Below are positions 41,932 to 49,731 of a stretch of DNA of 51,535 nucleotides, in pieces. Below the pieces are notes generated by a model. The model made no database searches, was not told the DNA's origin, and saw nothing but the letters and a program-made list of their open reading frames with translations. Made by a program: the position numbers and the translations under genes. How positions within the stretch are numbered: position 1 is the stretch's first letter; every line of letters begins with the position of its first letter. The stretch comes from a virus, in IMG/VR virus record IMGVR_UViG_3300030451_005792, positions 41,045 through 92,579 of that record. One strand, 5' to 3'.

Positions 41932-41959
41932 ATTATAAGCCCATACTCTATCTTGTCAA
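41932..41959 (-). promoter_or_regulatory. Consensus sigma70 promoter
   Basis: TTGACA (41954-41959) and TATAAT (41932-41937) on the minus strand with 16-bp spacing, overlapping the end of the subtilase gene. It should drive the basic/zinc/macro/deoxyribosyltransferase run and possibly the sugar block. Confidence 0.75.
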
Positions 41960-42852
41960 GAAAGAACAGGAGTGATAATACCTCTAGAATGATATGTTTT
42001 AAAAATATGTTCTGGTTTTAAGCTATACTTAGAAAAATGCTCAATATAATCATATTTAGTTAATTTTCTTTTCTTGTACGCCAATAGTAATGCAGCACAT
42101 CCTGCCGCAAATGGATTTGCCATACTAGTTCCTGTCATATTAGCATAACTATCGTCAGGGACGCAACTAATAACATCTTCTCCCGGCGCTAAAAAATCTA
42201 ACTCACTTCCATTACTACAACTAAATCTAGATATTTTAAAGTTATTACTAATAGAACCAATAGAAATAGTATCTGTATATTTAGCTGGATATGATAATTC
42301 TTTGCTTTGTCCACTATTACCAGCAGCACAAAATAAAGCACACCCTTTATCGACTGCATAATTTATACATTGTCTTAACATTAAAGAACCAACAGGAGTT
42401 CCTAAAGACATAGTTATAATGTCTGCACCATTATCGGCTGCGTATAAAATAGCCTCGCCAATATCTCTAACACTACCAGAACCATCATCTCCTAGACTTT
42501 TTAAAGGCATAATTTTAGATTTAGGAGCAACTCCCACTATACCTTTTTTATTATTACGGGCAGCAATAGTACCAGCAACATGAGAACCATGACCATTACG
42601 ATCAACAGGAGATTTATTTCTTTCACAAAAATTATAACCGTCTACTAAACTTTCTTGTAGGTCTGGATGGTCTAAATCACAACCAGTATCTATAACAGCA
42701 ACTACAACACCTTCTCCCTGTGATTTTGCCCATTCTTTCTGGACATTAAATTGAGATATAGACCAAGGAATAACTTGTTGATTATTATAATTTAAGCCAT
42801 AAATATTTTTACGAATAAATGGTAATAGTTTACATTTCTGTCTTGACAACAT
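41956..42852 (-). CDS. Subtilisin-family serine protease
   Basis: 298 aa. The triad is complete: D55 in VIDTGCD, H88 in NGHGSHVAG, S243 in GTSMANP, and the oxyanion N179 in AAGNSG. There is no typical signal peptide (start LSRQKCKLLPFIRKN) and no long propeptide, so it acts in the cytoplasm or is released at lysis. It overlaps the trypsin-like gene by 23 bases. Protease pairs are unusual in phages; the target may be host proteins or virion precursors. Confidence 0.88.
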   Translation of the reverse strand: MLSRQKCKLLPFIRKNIYGLNYNNQQVIPWSISQFNVQKEWAKSQGEGVVVAVIDTGCDLDHPDLQESLVDGYNFCERNKSPVDRNGHGSHVAGTIAARNNKKGIVGVAPKSKIMPLKSLGDDGSGSVRDIGEAILYAADNGADIITMSLGTPVGSLMLRQCINYAVDKGCALFCAAGNSGQSKELSYPAKYTDTISIGSISNNFKISRFSCSNGSELDFLAPGEDVISCVPDDSYANMTGTSMANPFAAGCAALLLAYKKRKLTKYDYIEHFSKYSLKPEHIFKTYHSRGIITPVLS

Positions 42853-43597
42853 GCTTTTGTATCCATTCTAAATAAGGGTATATTTCTGTAAAAGAACCTT
42901 TATCTCCATAACTAGAATCTGCTTTACCATCCATGCCTATAATGCAAGAGGTTATACCAGCCAAAGCACCTTTAACAAATAAGCCTCCACCACTGTCTCC
43001 AGTATTAGGTAGCCACTCTAGAGTTGTTTTGGTATGGTCTTTAGACCCTGTGACTAATACACAATCGTTACGTCTATCTGAAACAATATTAGAACCACCT
43101 CTTATTTTATCATCTAATACTTTATCTTCACTTTTAATTCCAGTCAACATACTACCAAAGAAACCAAACCCAGCCATCGCACAGGTATCTCCTATTTTTA
43201 TTTTTTCTTTGTATAATTTAGGTTCTATGATATCATCTCCAAATCCTTGCTTACAAAAACCTAGAGCGATATCTGATTTATGCTCTTTAAGATCAAAATC
43301 TTTATGAATAATAAATTTATCAATAAAATATGCATTACCATTATGTAGAATCTTAATACTATCAACCTCTCTACCTTCTGGTATGTGTCCGGCAGTTATT
43401 ATCCAATGTTTATTTAAAATTACACAAGAAGCAAAGCCATAAACTGTACCGTCCTCTTCTTTAGTTGTAGTAACTAATTGCTTAACACAATAAAATTTCT
43501 TGCCAAATTCTAAATATTTAGATTCAGGAACATCGTGTCTCATACTTCCAGCTAATACAGATGAAGATAAACACAACATTAAAAATAAGGTTTTCAT
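42830..43597 (-). CDS. Secreted trypsin-like (S1) serine protease
   Basis: 255 aa. Residues 1-16 (LFLMLCLSSSVLA) are a clear signal peptide. H71 in TAGH, D109 in KSDIAL and S202 in NTGDSGGGLF form the triad. Several cysteines suggest disulfides, in line with an extracytoplasmic fate. It starts 4 bases inside the HNH gene. A role in envelope protein digestion at lysis fits the signal peptide. Confidence 0.85.
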   Translation of the reverse strand: MKTLFLMLCLSSSVLAGSMRHDVPESKYLEFGKKFYCVKQLVTTTKEEDGTVYGFASCVILNKHWIITAGHIPEGREVDSIKILHNGNAYFIDKFIIHKDFDLKEHKSDIALGFCKQGFGDDIIEPKLYKEKIKIGDTCAMAGFGFFGSMLTGIKSEDKVLDDKIRGGSNIVSDRRNDCVLVTGSKDHTKTTLEWLPNTGDSGGGLFVKGALAGITSCIIGMDGKADSSYGDKGSFTEIYPYLEWIQKHVVKTEM

Positions 43598-43908
43598 GGT
43601 CTTGCCTGTAGTTTCTTATAATAATTATCGCAGTCCTGAATAACATCTACATTCCAGCTTTTCCAGTATTTTAAATGTCCAAATATTATATGGCAAGGAT
43701 CAGCGCAGAGAGTAATTAAATTGTCTGGAGATAATTCTAGTTCTGGATATTTATGTACTGGTAGTATATGGTGGACTTCCAGTTTGTCCTTTTTGCCACA
43801 TGCTGCACAGTAAGGTTGTTTTTTGAGATGTTCTTTTCTAACTTTTGACCAACTAGAAGAACGTCTAGCACATCTAACAGGAATAAAGTTAAAAATAGAA
43901 AATATCAT
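43594..43908 (-). CDS. HNH endonuclease
   Basis: 104 aa. CAACGKKDKLEVHHILPVHK carries the first Cys pair and the HH of the HNH motif; LSPDNLITLCADPCHIIFGH completes it with the Asn and late His. Could be a homing or terminase-associated nuclease. No ribosome site is evident; a GGTGTATT sequence lies 10-17 bases before the ATG. Confidence 0.8.
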   Translation of the reverse strand: MIFSIFNFIPVRCARRSSSWSKVRKEHLKKQPYCAACGKKDKLEVHHILPVHKYPELELSPDNLITLCADPCHIIFGHLKYWKSWNVDVIQDCDNYYKKLQARP

Positions 43909-43930
43909 AATATAATTAATACACCGAAAA

Positions 43931-44821
43931 CTAATACTTTCCTAATATACGACCTTTGCTAGTTCTTCTGACATATCCCATCCTAACAAGATATGGCTCA
44001 ATACTATTCTCTATAGTATCCATAGCAATCCCCGTCATGCTAGAAATATTTTTGATGCCTAAAGCAGTACCTTTATTGTCTTTAAGAACTTCCATATACT
44101 TTCTATCGTTTTCATCTAATCCCGAGGAGTCTATTCCCTGTTCTGCAAAAACTTCTTCTACGCTTACAGAATCATCTTTAAAGTACAATTTATAATTTTG
44201 ATACCATTCTAGTCTAGCGTTTAAAATACGAGGTGTACCTTTGCTTCTAACGGCAATTTGATATGCCGTATCGTCATTCATAGAAAATCCTGACCTTTGA
44301 GCATTCAATCTTGCTAGTTTAGCTAGTTCATTTTCGGTATAAAAAGTCAAATGTTCCTTAATTGTAAATCTATCATAAAAAGGCTGAGTCAAAGTACCAC
44401 CGCTAGTTGTAGCACCCACTAAAGTAAATGGAGGTATTTCGATTTCCTCTGGCTCTGAATCAATAGCAATATTAGCAGTAAAATTCTCCATTACTGGATA
44501 AAGAAACTCTTCTACTAATTTAGGCAGGTTGTGTATCTCATCAATAAATAAAACACAATCTCTTGTAACGTTGTATAAGTATTTCATTATATTTCCAACG
44601 CTACGAATTGCTGCTGCATTTGCCGTAATTAATTCACTACCTAACTCTTCAGCTATCGCTGCTGCTATAGTAGTTTTACCTAATCCCGGTGGCCCATCTA
44701 ACAAAACATGAGACATAGGCTTGTTTTGCTGTTTGCAAGCAAAAGTTGAGATTTTTAATCTTTTAATTACTTCTTCTTGACCAATAACATCATCAAAAGA
44801 ACTGGGTCTGAAACTTTGCAT
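43931..44821 (-). CDS. ruvB: RuvB Holliday-junction helicase
   Basis: 296 aa. It starts MQSFRPSSFDDVIGQEEVI, with Walker A GPPGLGKT at 43-50, Walker B DEIHNL, sensor-1 LVGATTSGG and the arginine finger YDRF. The C-terminal winged helix IEPYLVRMGYVRRTSKGRIL is diagnostic of RuvB rather than a clamp loader. Slightly shorter than bacterial RuvB (about 336). The ATG has AAGGAAG upstream. It drives branch migration with RuvA, of which no gene is seen here; it may use the host's RuvA or act alone. Confidence 0.88.
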   Translation of the reverse strand: MQSFRPSSFDDVIGQEEVIKRLKISTFACKQQNKPMSHVLLDGPPGLGKTTIAAAIAEELGSELITANAAAIRSVGNIMKYLYNVTRDCVLFIDEIHNLPKLVEEFLYPVMENFTANIAIDSEPEEIEIPPFTLVGATTSGGTLTQPFYDRFTIKEHLTFYTENELAKLARLNAQRSGFSMNDDTAYQIAVRSKGTPRILNARLEWYQNYKLYFKDDSVSVEEVFAEQGIDSSGLDENDRKYMEVLKDNKGTALGIKNISSMTGIAMDTIENSIEPYLVRMGYVRRTSKGRILGKY

Positions 44822-44822
44822 C

Positions 44823-45266
44823 TTAATCTTCCTTAAAGTTTTTTGTCCAAAAAATAAAATCGTTTCTATCTTCATCAAAAGCGGAATCAAGATAACCTTT
44901 TTTAACTAGAATTGAAATCATGTTACTAATAAATCTTCTTTGAATATCTTCAATAACGTCACCAACTGCATCAATGCTTATTAGGTATACTTTTTCTTTA
45001 GTTTTTTTATGTCGTAATCTTTTAGTTTTATCTTTAACTATGGTCACACATTCTGAAAGGGCTAATAAATTGTTTAATTCTTCTTTTTCGTCATCTGTTA
45101 AATCGTTAATGTCGCAATCAAGTAAAAAGTCAGGTTCCTCTTCAGTATCTTCTTCGTCTATGTATTTAAGTACTGAGCCGTTAAAGTTAATATAAACCAT
45201 AGTTCTAAGATAGTTTGTAAACTTATCAAGGTCGTCTATTTCTAGCCATTCTGAATCTTTGCTCAT
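44823..45266 (-). CDS. Acidic hypothetical protein
   Basis: 147 aa. N-terminal half rich in Glu and Asp (DEEDTEEEPDFLLDCDIND), then a basic helix KTKRLRHKKTKEKVYL and a structured C-terminus. It overlaps nothing but touches the RuvB gene with one base. Similar acidic small proteins in large phages are of unknown role; it may regulate RuvB. Confidence 0.4.
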   Translation of the reverse strand: MSKDSEWLEIDDLDKFTNYLRTMVYINFNGSVLKYIDEEDTEEEPDFLLDCDINDLTDDEKEELNNLLALSECVTIVKDKTKRLRHKKTKEKVYLISIDAVGDVIEDIQRRFISNMISILVKKGYLDSAFDEDRNDFIFWTKNFKED

Positions 45267-45276
45267 TTTTATATCC

Positions 45277-45636
45277 TTAATTTAAGTTATCAAACAAACC
45301 TTTGTAATAACGTGGTTCTTTTAATATATATTTAGAGTGACTTTGTAAATAGTTTAAATATCTTTGTGCAAGTTTATTATCAATAAAGTATTCTTTTTTC
45401 CATAAAGGTTGACTTGTCATACCTTCTGGTAGTTCTGTAAGTTGTGGGTTTGTATTTGCTCCGACTATCCATACATTGTCTTGTTCTTGTACTATATCTT
45501 TAATAGCTTCTTCCAACCATAATTCCCAAGTTTCCCAATCAAATTTAAACTCTATTGGTTCTTGGTTTGTTTCTGGGTAATAATTGTAATAATCATCATC
45601 ATATTCGTTATGTTCTGGTTCTTCTTTATCATACAT
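45277..45636 (-). CDS. Acidic aromatic-rich small protein
   Basis: 119 aa. EPEHNEYDDDYYNYYPETNQ gives a strongly acidic, tyrosine-rich start; the middle has FKFDWETWELWLEEAI and a VWIVGANTNPQLTE strand. No known family. It is the first gene behind a consensus promoter (45678-45705), with CAGGAG as ribosome site, so an early protein, maybe a host-takeover factor or DNA mimic. Confidence 0.4.
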   Translation of the reverse strand: MYDKEEPEHNEYDDDYYNYYPETNQEPIEFKFDWETWELWLEEAIKDIVQEQDNVWIVGANTNPQLTELPEGMTSQPLWKKEYFIDNKLAQRYLNYLQSHSKYILKEPRYYKGLFDNLN

Positions 45637-45677
45637 AAGAAGGCTCCTGTCTAAGAAAGGTGCAGTACCTATTCTCT

Positions 45678-45705
45678 ATTATACCCCACAATCCAGAAAT
45701 GTCAA
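45678..45705 (-). promoter_or_regulatory. Consensus sigma70 promoter for the RuvB operon
   Basis: TTGACA (45700-45705) and TATAAT (45678-45683) on the minus strand with 16-bp spacing. It directly follows the tRNA-like hairpin 45716-45758. Confidence 0.8.
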
Positions 45706-45715
45706 CATAGAAAAG

Positions 45716-45758
45716 AGGTGTGGCGGGATCGAACCGCCATAGCCCTAATTGCCCACCT
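45716..45758 (-). other. Small tRNA-like acceptor/T-arm fold after rIIB
   Basis: On the minus strand AGGTG, 14 bases, TGGCGG TTCGATC CCGCCA, then CACCT. The T-arm matches tRNA (loop TTCGATC), and the AGGTG/CACCT helix stacks on it as an acceptor stem would. No anticodon arm or D-arm can be drawn, so it is not a full tRNA. It begins 15 bases after the rIIB stop and is followed by CTTTTC. Could act as mRNA 3' end, terminator, tRNA relic or tRNA mimic. Confidence 0.45.
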
Positions 45759-45772
45759 ACTATCACAGGAAA

Positions 45773-46612
45773 CTAAAACTCATCATCATAATCTTCTTCA
45801 AATTGATCCCAGTAATCTTCATCATACTCATCATAAACTGTAGAGTATTCTTCATTATCAACATAAGAGTCTGCTTCAAATTCAGCCTTGTAAAGAGGCT
45901 TTGGCAATTCACCCTGATACAGACCGACTACTTCATATTTACAAGTACGAAGTTTCTCGCAATTACAATCGCTAGGGACACTAACAACATCTTCAGGATT
46001 GATTTTAACAATCACGATATTGTCACCAGCATCAACACTACCATAAGTAGCGACATAGTTCAATGCACCTGCATGAAGACCTTGTGAACATCCAACCTTA
46101 CGGTTATCGTCTACCTTTGCTCTACGCATTTCGCAGACCTTACCAACACTATTGTCAAATGTACCTCTCCACTTATCCTTGAAATTACTATTGACTGCTT
46201 TATATGCAAGAAAGCATCCGTCTTCAGTGATAGGTAGATTTTCATGCTCTAAGAAGTCATACAGTTCTTGCTGACTCTGCATACTTGGATTTTGCATAAG
46301 ATTTTCCAAGAACTTTACAAGAGGCTCGAAAGGCAAACCTTTACTCATAAATTCTAGGATACGCTTACTGATACTGCCATGAACTTCTTCACCCTCAAAC
46401 ATTACCTTGCCATTTACGATTGATACTTGTCCTTGGCTAAAAGTAGCAACCGCCTTTTCAATGTCTACCAGTTCTAGCAACTCATCTTCTGTTGCTGTTG
46501 GTAGTGCTTCCAGAATCAACTTGTAATTAGTATGATCTGGAATTACTTGGTGAGCCTTGTTTTTTAAGATCACCGTTAAGTTACCATCAACCCACATAAA
46601 AGGAACACTCAT
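45773..46612 (-). CDS. rIIB: rIIB-like protein
   Basis: 279 aa. The segment FLEHENLPITEDGCFLAYKA is the diagnostic rIIB-like core (PITxDGxFLAYKxV). GCSQGLHAGALNYVATYG and IVIVKINPEDVVSVP follow. In T4, rIIB cooperates with rIIA in lysis control and escape from RexAB exclusion; how they act is not solved. It has CAGGAG and follows rIIA. The C-terminus is very acidic (DEYDEDYWDQFEEDYDD). Codon usage is less AT-rich than neighbours. Confidence 0.85.
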   Translation of the reverse strand: MSVPFMWVDGNLTVILKNKAHQVIPDHTNYKLILEALPTATEDELLELVDIEKAVATFSQGQVSIVNGKVMFEGEEVHGSISKRILEFMSKGLPFEPLVKFLENLMQNPSMQSQQELYDFLEHENLPITEDGCFLAYKAVNSNFKDKWRGTFDNSVGKVCEMRRAKVDDNRKVGCSQGLHAGALNYVATYGSVDAGDNIVIVKINPEDVVSVPSDCNCEKLRTCKYEVVGLYQGELPKPLYKAEFEADSYVDNEEYSTVYDEYDEDYWDQFEEDYDDEF

Positions 46613-46636
46613 AATTAAACTCCTGTGATAAAAACC

Positions 46637-49282
46637 TTAAACCAAATTTCCTATTGCTGTTCTCAGTTCGCTGAGTTCAACATTGTCAAACCATTTGTCT
46701 CGACCATAGTAACCATTGTTGTGAATATTTGTAGGATCACTGTCTTTGATCTTCTCAATATCCAACTCATCGTTACCACTAACAATATACTTTAGTATCG
46801 GTGACTTGTCAATAGCACCTTTAAGAATTTTTCTAAGACTATCCATTTTAGGCAGAGTCTTGATGATTGCCTGACTATGTGATTTCTTACCTGTTGGCAA
46901 TTCTTCATAACCATACAGTTTCTTAAATTCATAAAGCATGTTATTTAATTTAAGCATCTTAGTGTTAATATCTTTTGCATCTTCTACGATATTATATTGA
47001 CTTGCTATATTATTTACATGCTGTTCAAGTTGTTGTCTACTAAATACTCTAAGATTAAAATATTCACTATTTGCAACTTTAGCAAAGTAGTACATAAGTA
47101 GCCACTGATCTATAGCCTGAGTGACTGTCTCGTTTTTAATATAGTCTTTGTAGTCAAGACCATAGATATTTAAAAGATTAGCCATTACAACTCTATCTGA
47201 ACGCTCAGGAGTGTTAGACCACCGTGCTTTCTTCAATAGGTCTGAAGTGCAATACTCTTTGTCACAGTAGTTTATGACTGCATCATACTTGCCTACTTCT
47301 TCTCTTAGTTTCTTAGAAATTTTTGCAGCCTTACTCTTAAACCATTTGTTAAAGCAAACCAGATTGATGCCTTGCTTTTGTAGTTTAGATACTGCACCTT
47401 GCTTGATAGCGTAGATATTATATCTCTTGAATAGCAAACCACCCAAGACGTTATCTTTACCTGCTAGACTATAAATCTTACTCAAAGCAGGATAGGGACT
47501 AACAGAAGCATATCTAGTAATAGGAACATAGATTACTTGTTCAGCATCTTCTAGTCCTTCAACCAGACTATCACTTAGTTCACAAAGATGAGTAGAATCA
47601 TTCAGATTGTTACCACTCAGATTGGAACATTCATCAGGTTGATAATCTTTAGAACTTTTTAGTAGAAAGATTTCGTCTTTACTAATCATACCAGCACCAG
47701 TACCACTTCTTCCCTTGGTGCTAGATTGTAGCAGACTACGGTACTCAGAAATATTCTTGACGTTCTCTTCTCCACCAATATCTTTGATAAGTTTAGCGAA
47801 ACCCTCACCAGAATCTTCTGCTGGATTTTGAGTGTCAATCATAAGATATGCCATACAATCATTCTGATTACAATATCTAATCGCAATCTTCTTGGCAGTC
47901 TCAGGACTTCTAGTGTCGCAGACAAAGAAGGCTAGAGGATTACTCTTACGAGTTTTATCCCAATAGTTTGACGATCTACCTTGCAGAGTCTCATGGTGGA
48001 TGTGATCTGTAAGATATAACATCCTCTTAGAACGATGACTAGCAGTACGATAATTAATAACATACAGCTGCTTATGTTTACCTAGTTTATAATCTAGGTC
48101 TTTACCAGCAGATAGATCATGCTTCTTACCTTCTGGATCAATCCATTCTGCACCAGCAGTATATCCACCAGCAATATCAGCCAGCTTATAATATGTCTGG
48201 TAAGCATCTACAAGATTAGTACACTCTTCAACCTTAGTTGACATATTGCTCTTGAGTTGCAGATAAATATCCTGAGTCTTTTCTCTAAGAGTCTTAATAA
48301 CAGACTTAGTATACTGTAGACCTTCTCTACTAACATCCATCTCTAGTTCACCAATATCACAGGTGATTTCAAGATACATGCCAGAGTTTAGAATCTCTTT
48401 GACTAAATTAGTCCAGTTATCTACGTCTGCTTTCTTAAATGCTCTGTTCCATCGCTGGATAGCATCACTCTTTTGCTCTTGTTCTTCTTTACCGATAATT
48501 TTATCGGAATCTACTGGGTACGCAATATTACCCATGATAGCGACAATACCAGCACCGGGACTATTATATGTGCTAGGATACTTGTCATCATTATCAGAGA
48601 TTCTACCAACACGCCAGTTCTTCCCTTCTATAATAACATTATGATGACAATACTGATGATCCTCAAGAAGTGTACAAGTGCCACCTTCCATAATTGGCTT
48701 AGTCTTAAAGTAATGAAAGATTCTCTTAGACTTATTAGTAAATTCTTGAAAGTCATTCTGCTTTACTGCAAAACTAATCTCAAGACCATTAGGCTCATCT
48801 GTATGACTGATTCCGAATAGACTTAGGCTAGGCACACCATTCTCGTCCATAGCCGCTATGTAGTTGTATGCTTGCCCATTGTAGTAACTAGTTGTACTAA
48901 AACTCTTAGTGTAAGCAAATGGACTCTTAGAACCAAGACCAAGACAACCAGTAAAATCGTTACTGTCATTCTTATTACTAGCCCCGTAAGTCGTATAAAG
49001 TTCTTCCATGTCTTCCTGAGAAAGTCCCGTACCATAATCTCTCACCGTAAAATTGGGATTAGCTTGCGTAGGTAGAACAACCTTAAAGGGATTCCGATTC
49101 CCTGCCGCAATATGAGCATCGTTAGCATTAGTGGACAGTTCACGAATAACTGCCATGACCTTATCAGAATACAATGAGTCTGATAAAATCTTAAACATTT
49201 TACTTGTTTGAGCAATACTAAACTGGTTATTGCTATCAACACCATTAGAATGAATTTCAACTGTACGATCTGCAAGTTTCAT
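46637..49282 (-). CDS. rIIA: rIIA-like GHKL ATPase
   Basis: 881 aa, longer than T4 rIIA (725). It begins with a GHKL ATPase domain: N-box ELSTNANDAH (48-57), G1 VRDYGTGLS (80-88), G2 GLGSKSPFAY (115-124). The remaining 600 residues are mostly novel and include repeated Lys/Tyr segments. rIIA binds membrane and, with rIIB, shapes lysis timing and resistance to prophage exclusion. The largest gene here, with a near-perfect sigma70 promoter. Confidence 0.88.
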   Translation of the reverse strand: MKLADRTVEIHSNGVDSNNQFSIAQTSKMFKILSDSLYSDKVMAVIRELSTNANDAHIAAGNRNPFKVVLPTQANPNFTVRDYGTGLSQEDMEELYTTYGASNKNDSNDFTGCLGLGSKSPFAYTKSFSTTSYYNGQAYNYIAAMDENGVPSLSLFGISHTDEPNGLEISFAVKQNDFQEFTNKSKRIFHYFKTKPIMEGGTCTLLEDHQYCHHNVIIEGKNWRVGRISDNDDKYPSTYNSPGAGIVAIMGNIAYPVDSDKIIGKEEQEQKSDAIQRWNRAFKKADVDNWTNLVKEILNSGMYLEITCDIGELEMDVSREGLQYTKSVIKTLREKTQDIYLQLKSNMSTKVEECTNLVDAYQTYYKLADIAGGYTAGAEWIDPEGKKHDLSAGKDLDYKLGKHKQLYVINYRTASHRSKRMLYLTDHIHHETLQGRSSNYWDKTRKSNPLAFFVCDTRSPETAKKIAIRYCNQNDCMAYLMIDTQNPAEDSGEGFAKLIKDIGGEENVKNISEYRSLLQSSTKGRSGTGAGMISKDEIFLLKSSKDYQPDECSNLSGNNLNDSTHLCELSDSLVEGLEDAEQVIYVPITRYASVSPYPALSKIYSLAGKDNVLGGLLFKRYNIYAIKQGAVSKLQKQGINLVCFNKWFKSKAAKISKKLREEVGKYDAVINYCDKEYCTSDLLKKARWSNTPERSDRVVMANLLNIYGLDYKDYIKNETVTQAIDQWLLMYYFAKVANSEYFNLRVFSRQQLEQHVNNIASQYNIVEDAKDINTKMLKLNNMLYEFKKLYGYEELPTGKKSHSQAIIKTLPKMDSLRKILKGAIDKSPILKYIVSGNDELDIEKIKDSDPTNIHNNGYYGRDKWFDNVELSELRTAIGNLV

Positions 49283-49323
49283 TTGTAGTCTCCAAAAAAA
49301 GTTTCCTGTCCTGTGATATTCTA

Positions 49324-49352
49324 ATTATACCATCGTCTGTTTGCTGTGTCAA
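49324..49352 (-). promoter_or_regulatory. Near-perfect sigma70 promoter of rIIA
   Basis: TTGACA (49347-49352) and TATAAT (49324-49329) on the minus strand, 17 bp apart, 42 bases before the rIIA ATG. Ribosome site GGAG follows at 7 bases from the start. Confidence 0.88.
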
Positions 49353-49355
49353 GCA

Positions 49356-49625
49356 TTAATCTGATTCGGGATTTTCTGAATCATCTTCGTAATCTTCTGG
49401 CTCGACATGATAAGGATCAAATTCCTCCTCATCTTCTTCATCAGTTTCTTCTATAAACTCAAACATAGACATTTTATCAAGTAAAAAATCTAGTTTGTCA
49501 TCTATAATTGATAAACTTTTAATAATACTATTTGTCCTTTTAACTAATACATTATATTTAGTTTCTAAAGACTTATGATGTTTATCTATTTCTATTAGGA
49601 CTTTTTCTAATTCGTTATCTGCCAC
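49356..49625 (-). CDS. Small acidic coiled-coil protein, GTG start
   Basis: 89 aa. The frame begins at GTG with GGAGG 7 bases upstream; longer ATG/TTG options lack sites. Helical EKVLIEIDKHHKSLETKYNV with heptads, then a long acidic end EETDEEDEEEFDPYHVEPED. Acidic tails suggest a DNA mimic or protein-docking role. Its stop sits 4 bases before the rIIA -35 box. Confidence 0.5.
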   Translation of the reverse strand: MADNELEKVLIEIDKHHKSLETKYNVLVKRTNSIIKSLSIIDDKLDFLLDKMSMFEFIEETDEEDEEEFDPYHVEPEDYEDDSENPESD

Positions 49626-49662
49626 ATTAATACCTCCAGATAAATATATCAGTGTATTAATT

Positions 49663-49671
49663 TTATACACC
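49663..49671 (-). promoter_or_regulatory. GGTGTATAA element ahead of acidic gene
   Basis: GGTGTATAAAAT on the minus strand, 38-46 bases before the GTG start, directly after a 12-bp hairpin. GTGTAT pairs with ATACAC seven bases on, so it is also part of a small inverted repeat. Confidence 0.4.
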
Positions 49672-49677
49672 AAATTT

Positions 49678-49709
49678 TGATGCTTTATGCGGTAAAACAC
49701 AAAGCATCA
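49678..49709 (-). terminator. Hairpin after pilin gene
   Basis: Minus-strand arms TGATGCTTTGTG and CATAAAGCATCA, 12 bp with one G-U, 8-base loop, 23 bases after the pilin stop. No clean U-tract follows (AAATTT), so termination is probable rather than certain. Confidence 0.5.
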
Positions 49710-49731
49710 CCATAAAAAACCAACAAATAAA

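Noticed and set aside
45714-45790. Full tRNA gene at the rIIB end
   Set aside because: The T-arm is good, but no 7-bp acceptor partner, anticodon stem or D-arm can be drawn upstream; it is listed as a tRNA-like element instead.
49042-49275. 77-codon minus-strand frame inside rIIA
   Set aside because: Same-strand alternative frame at the start of rIIA, with no motif; the rIIA GHKL domain is conserved in the other frame.
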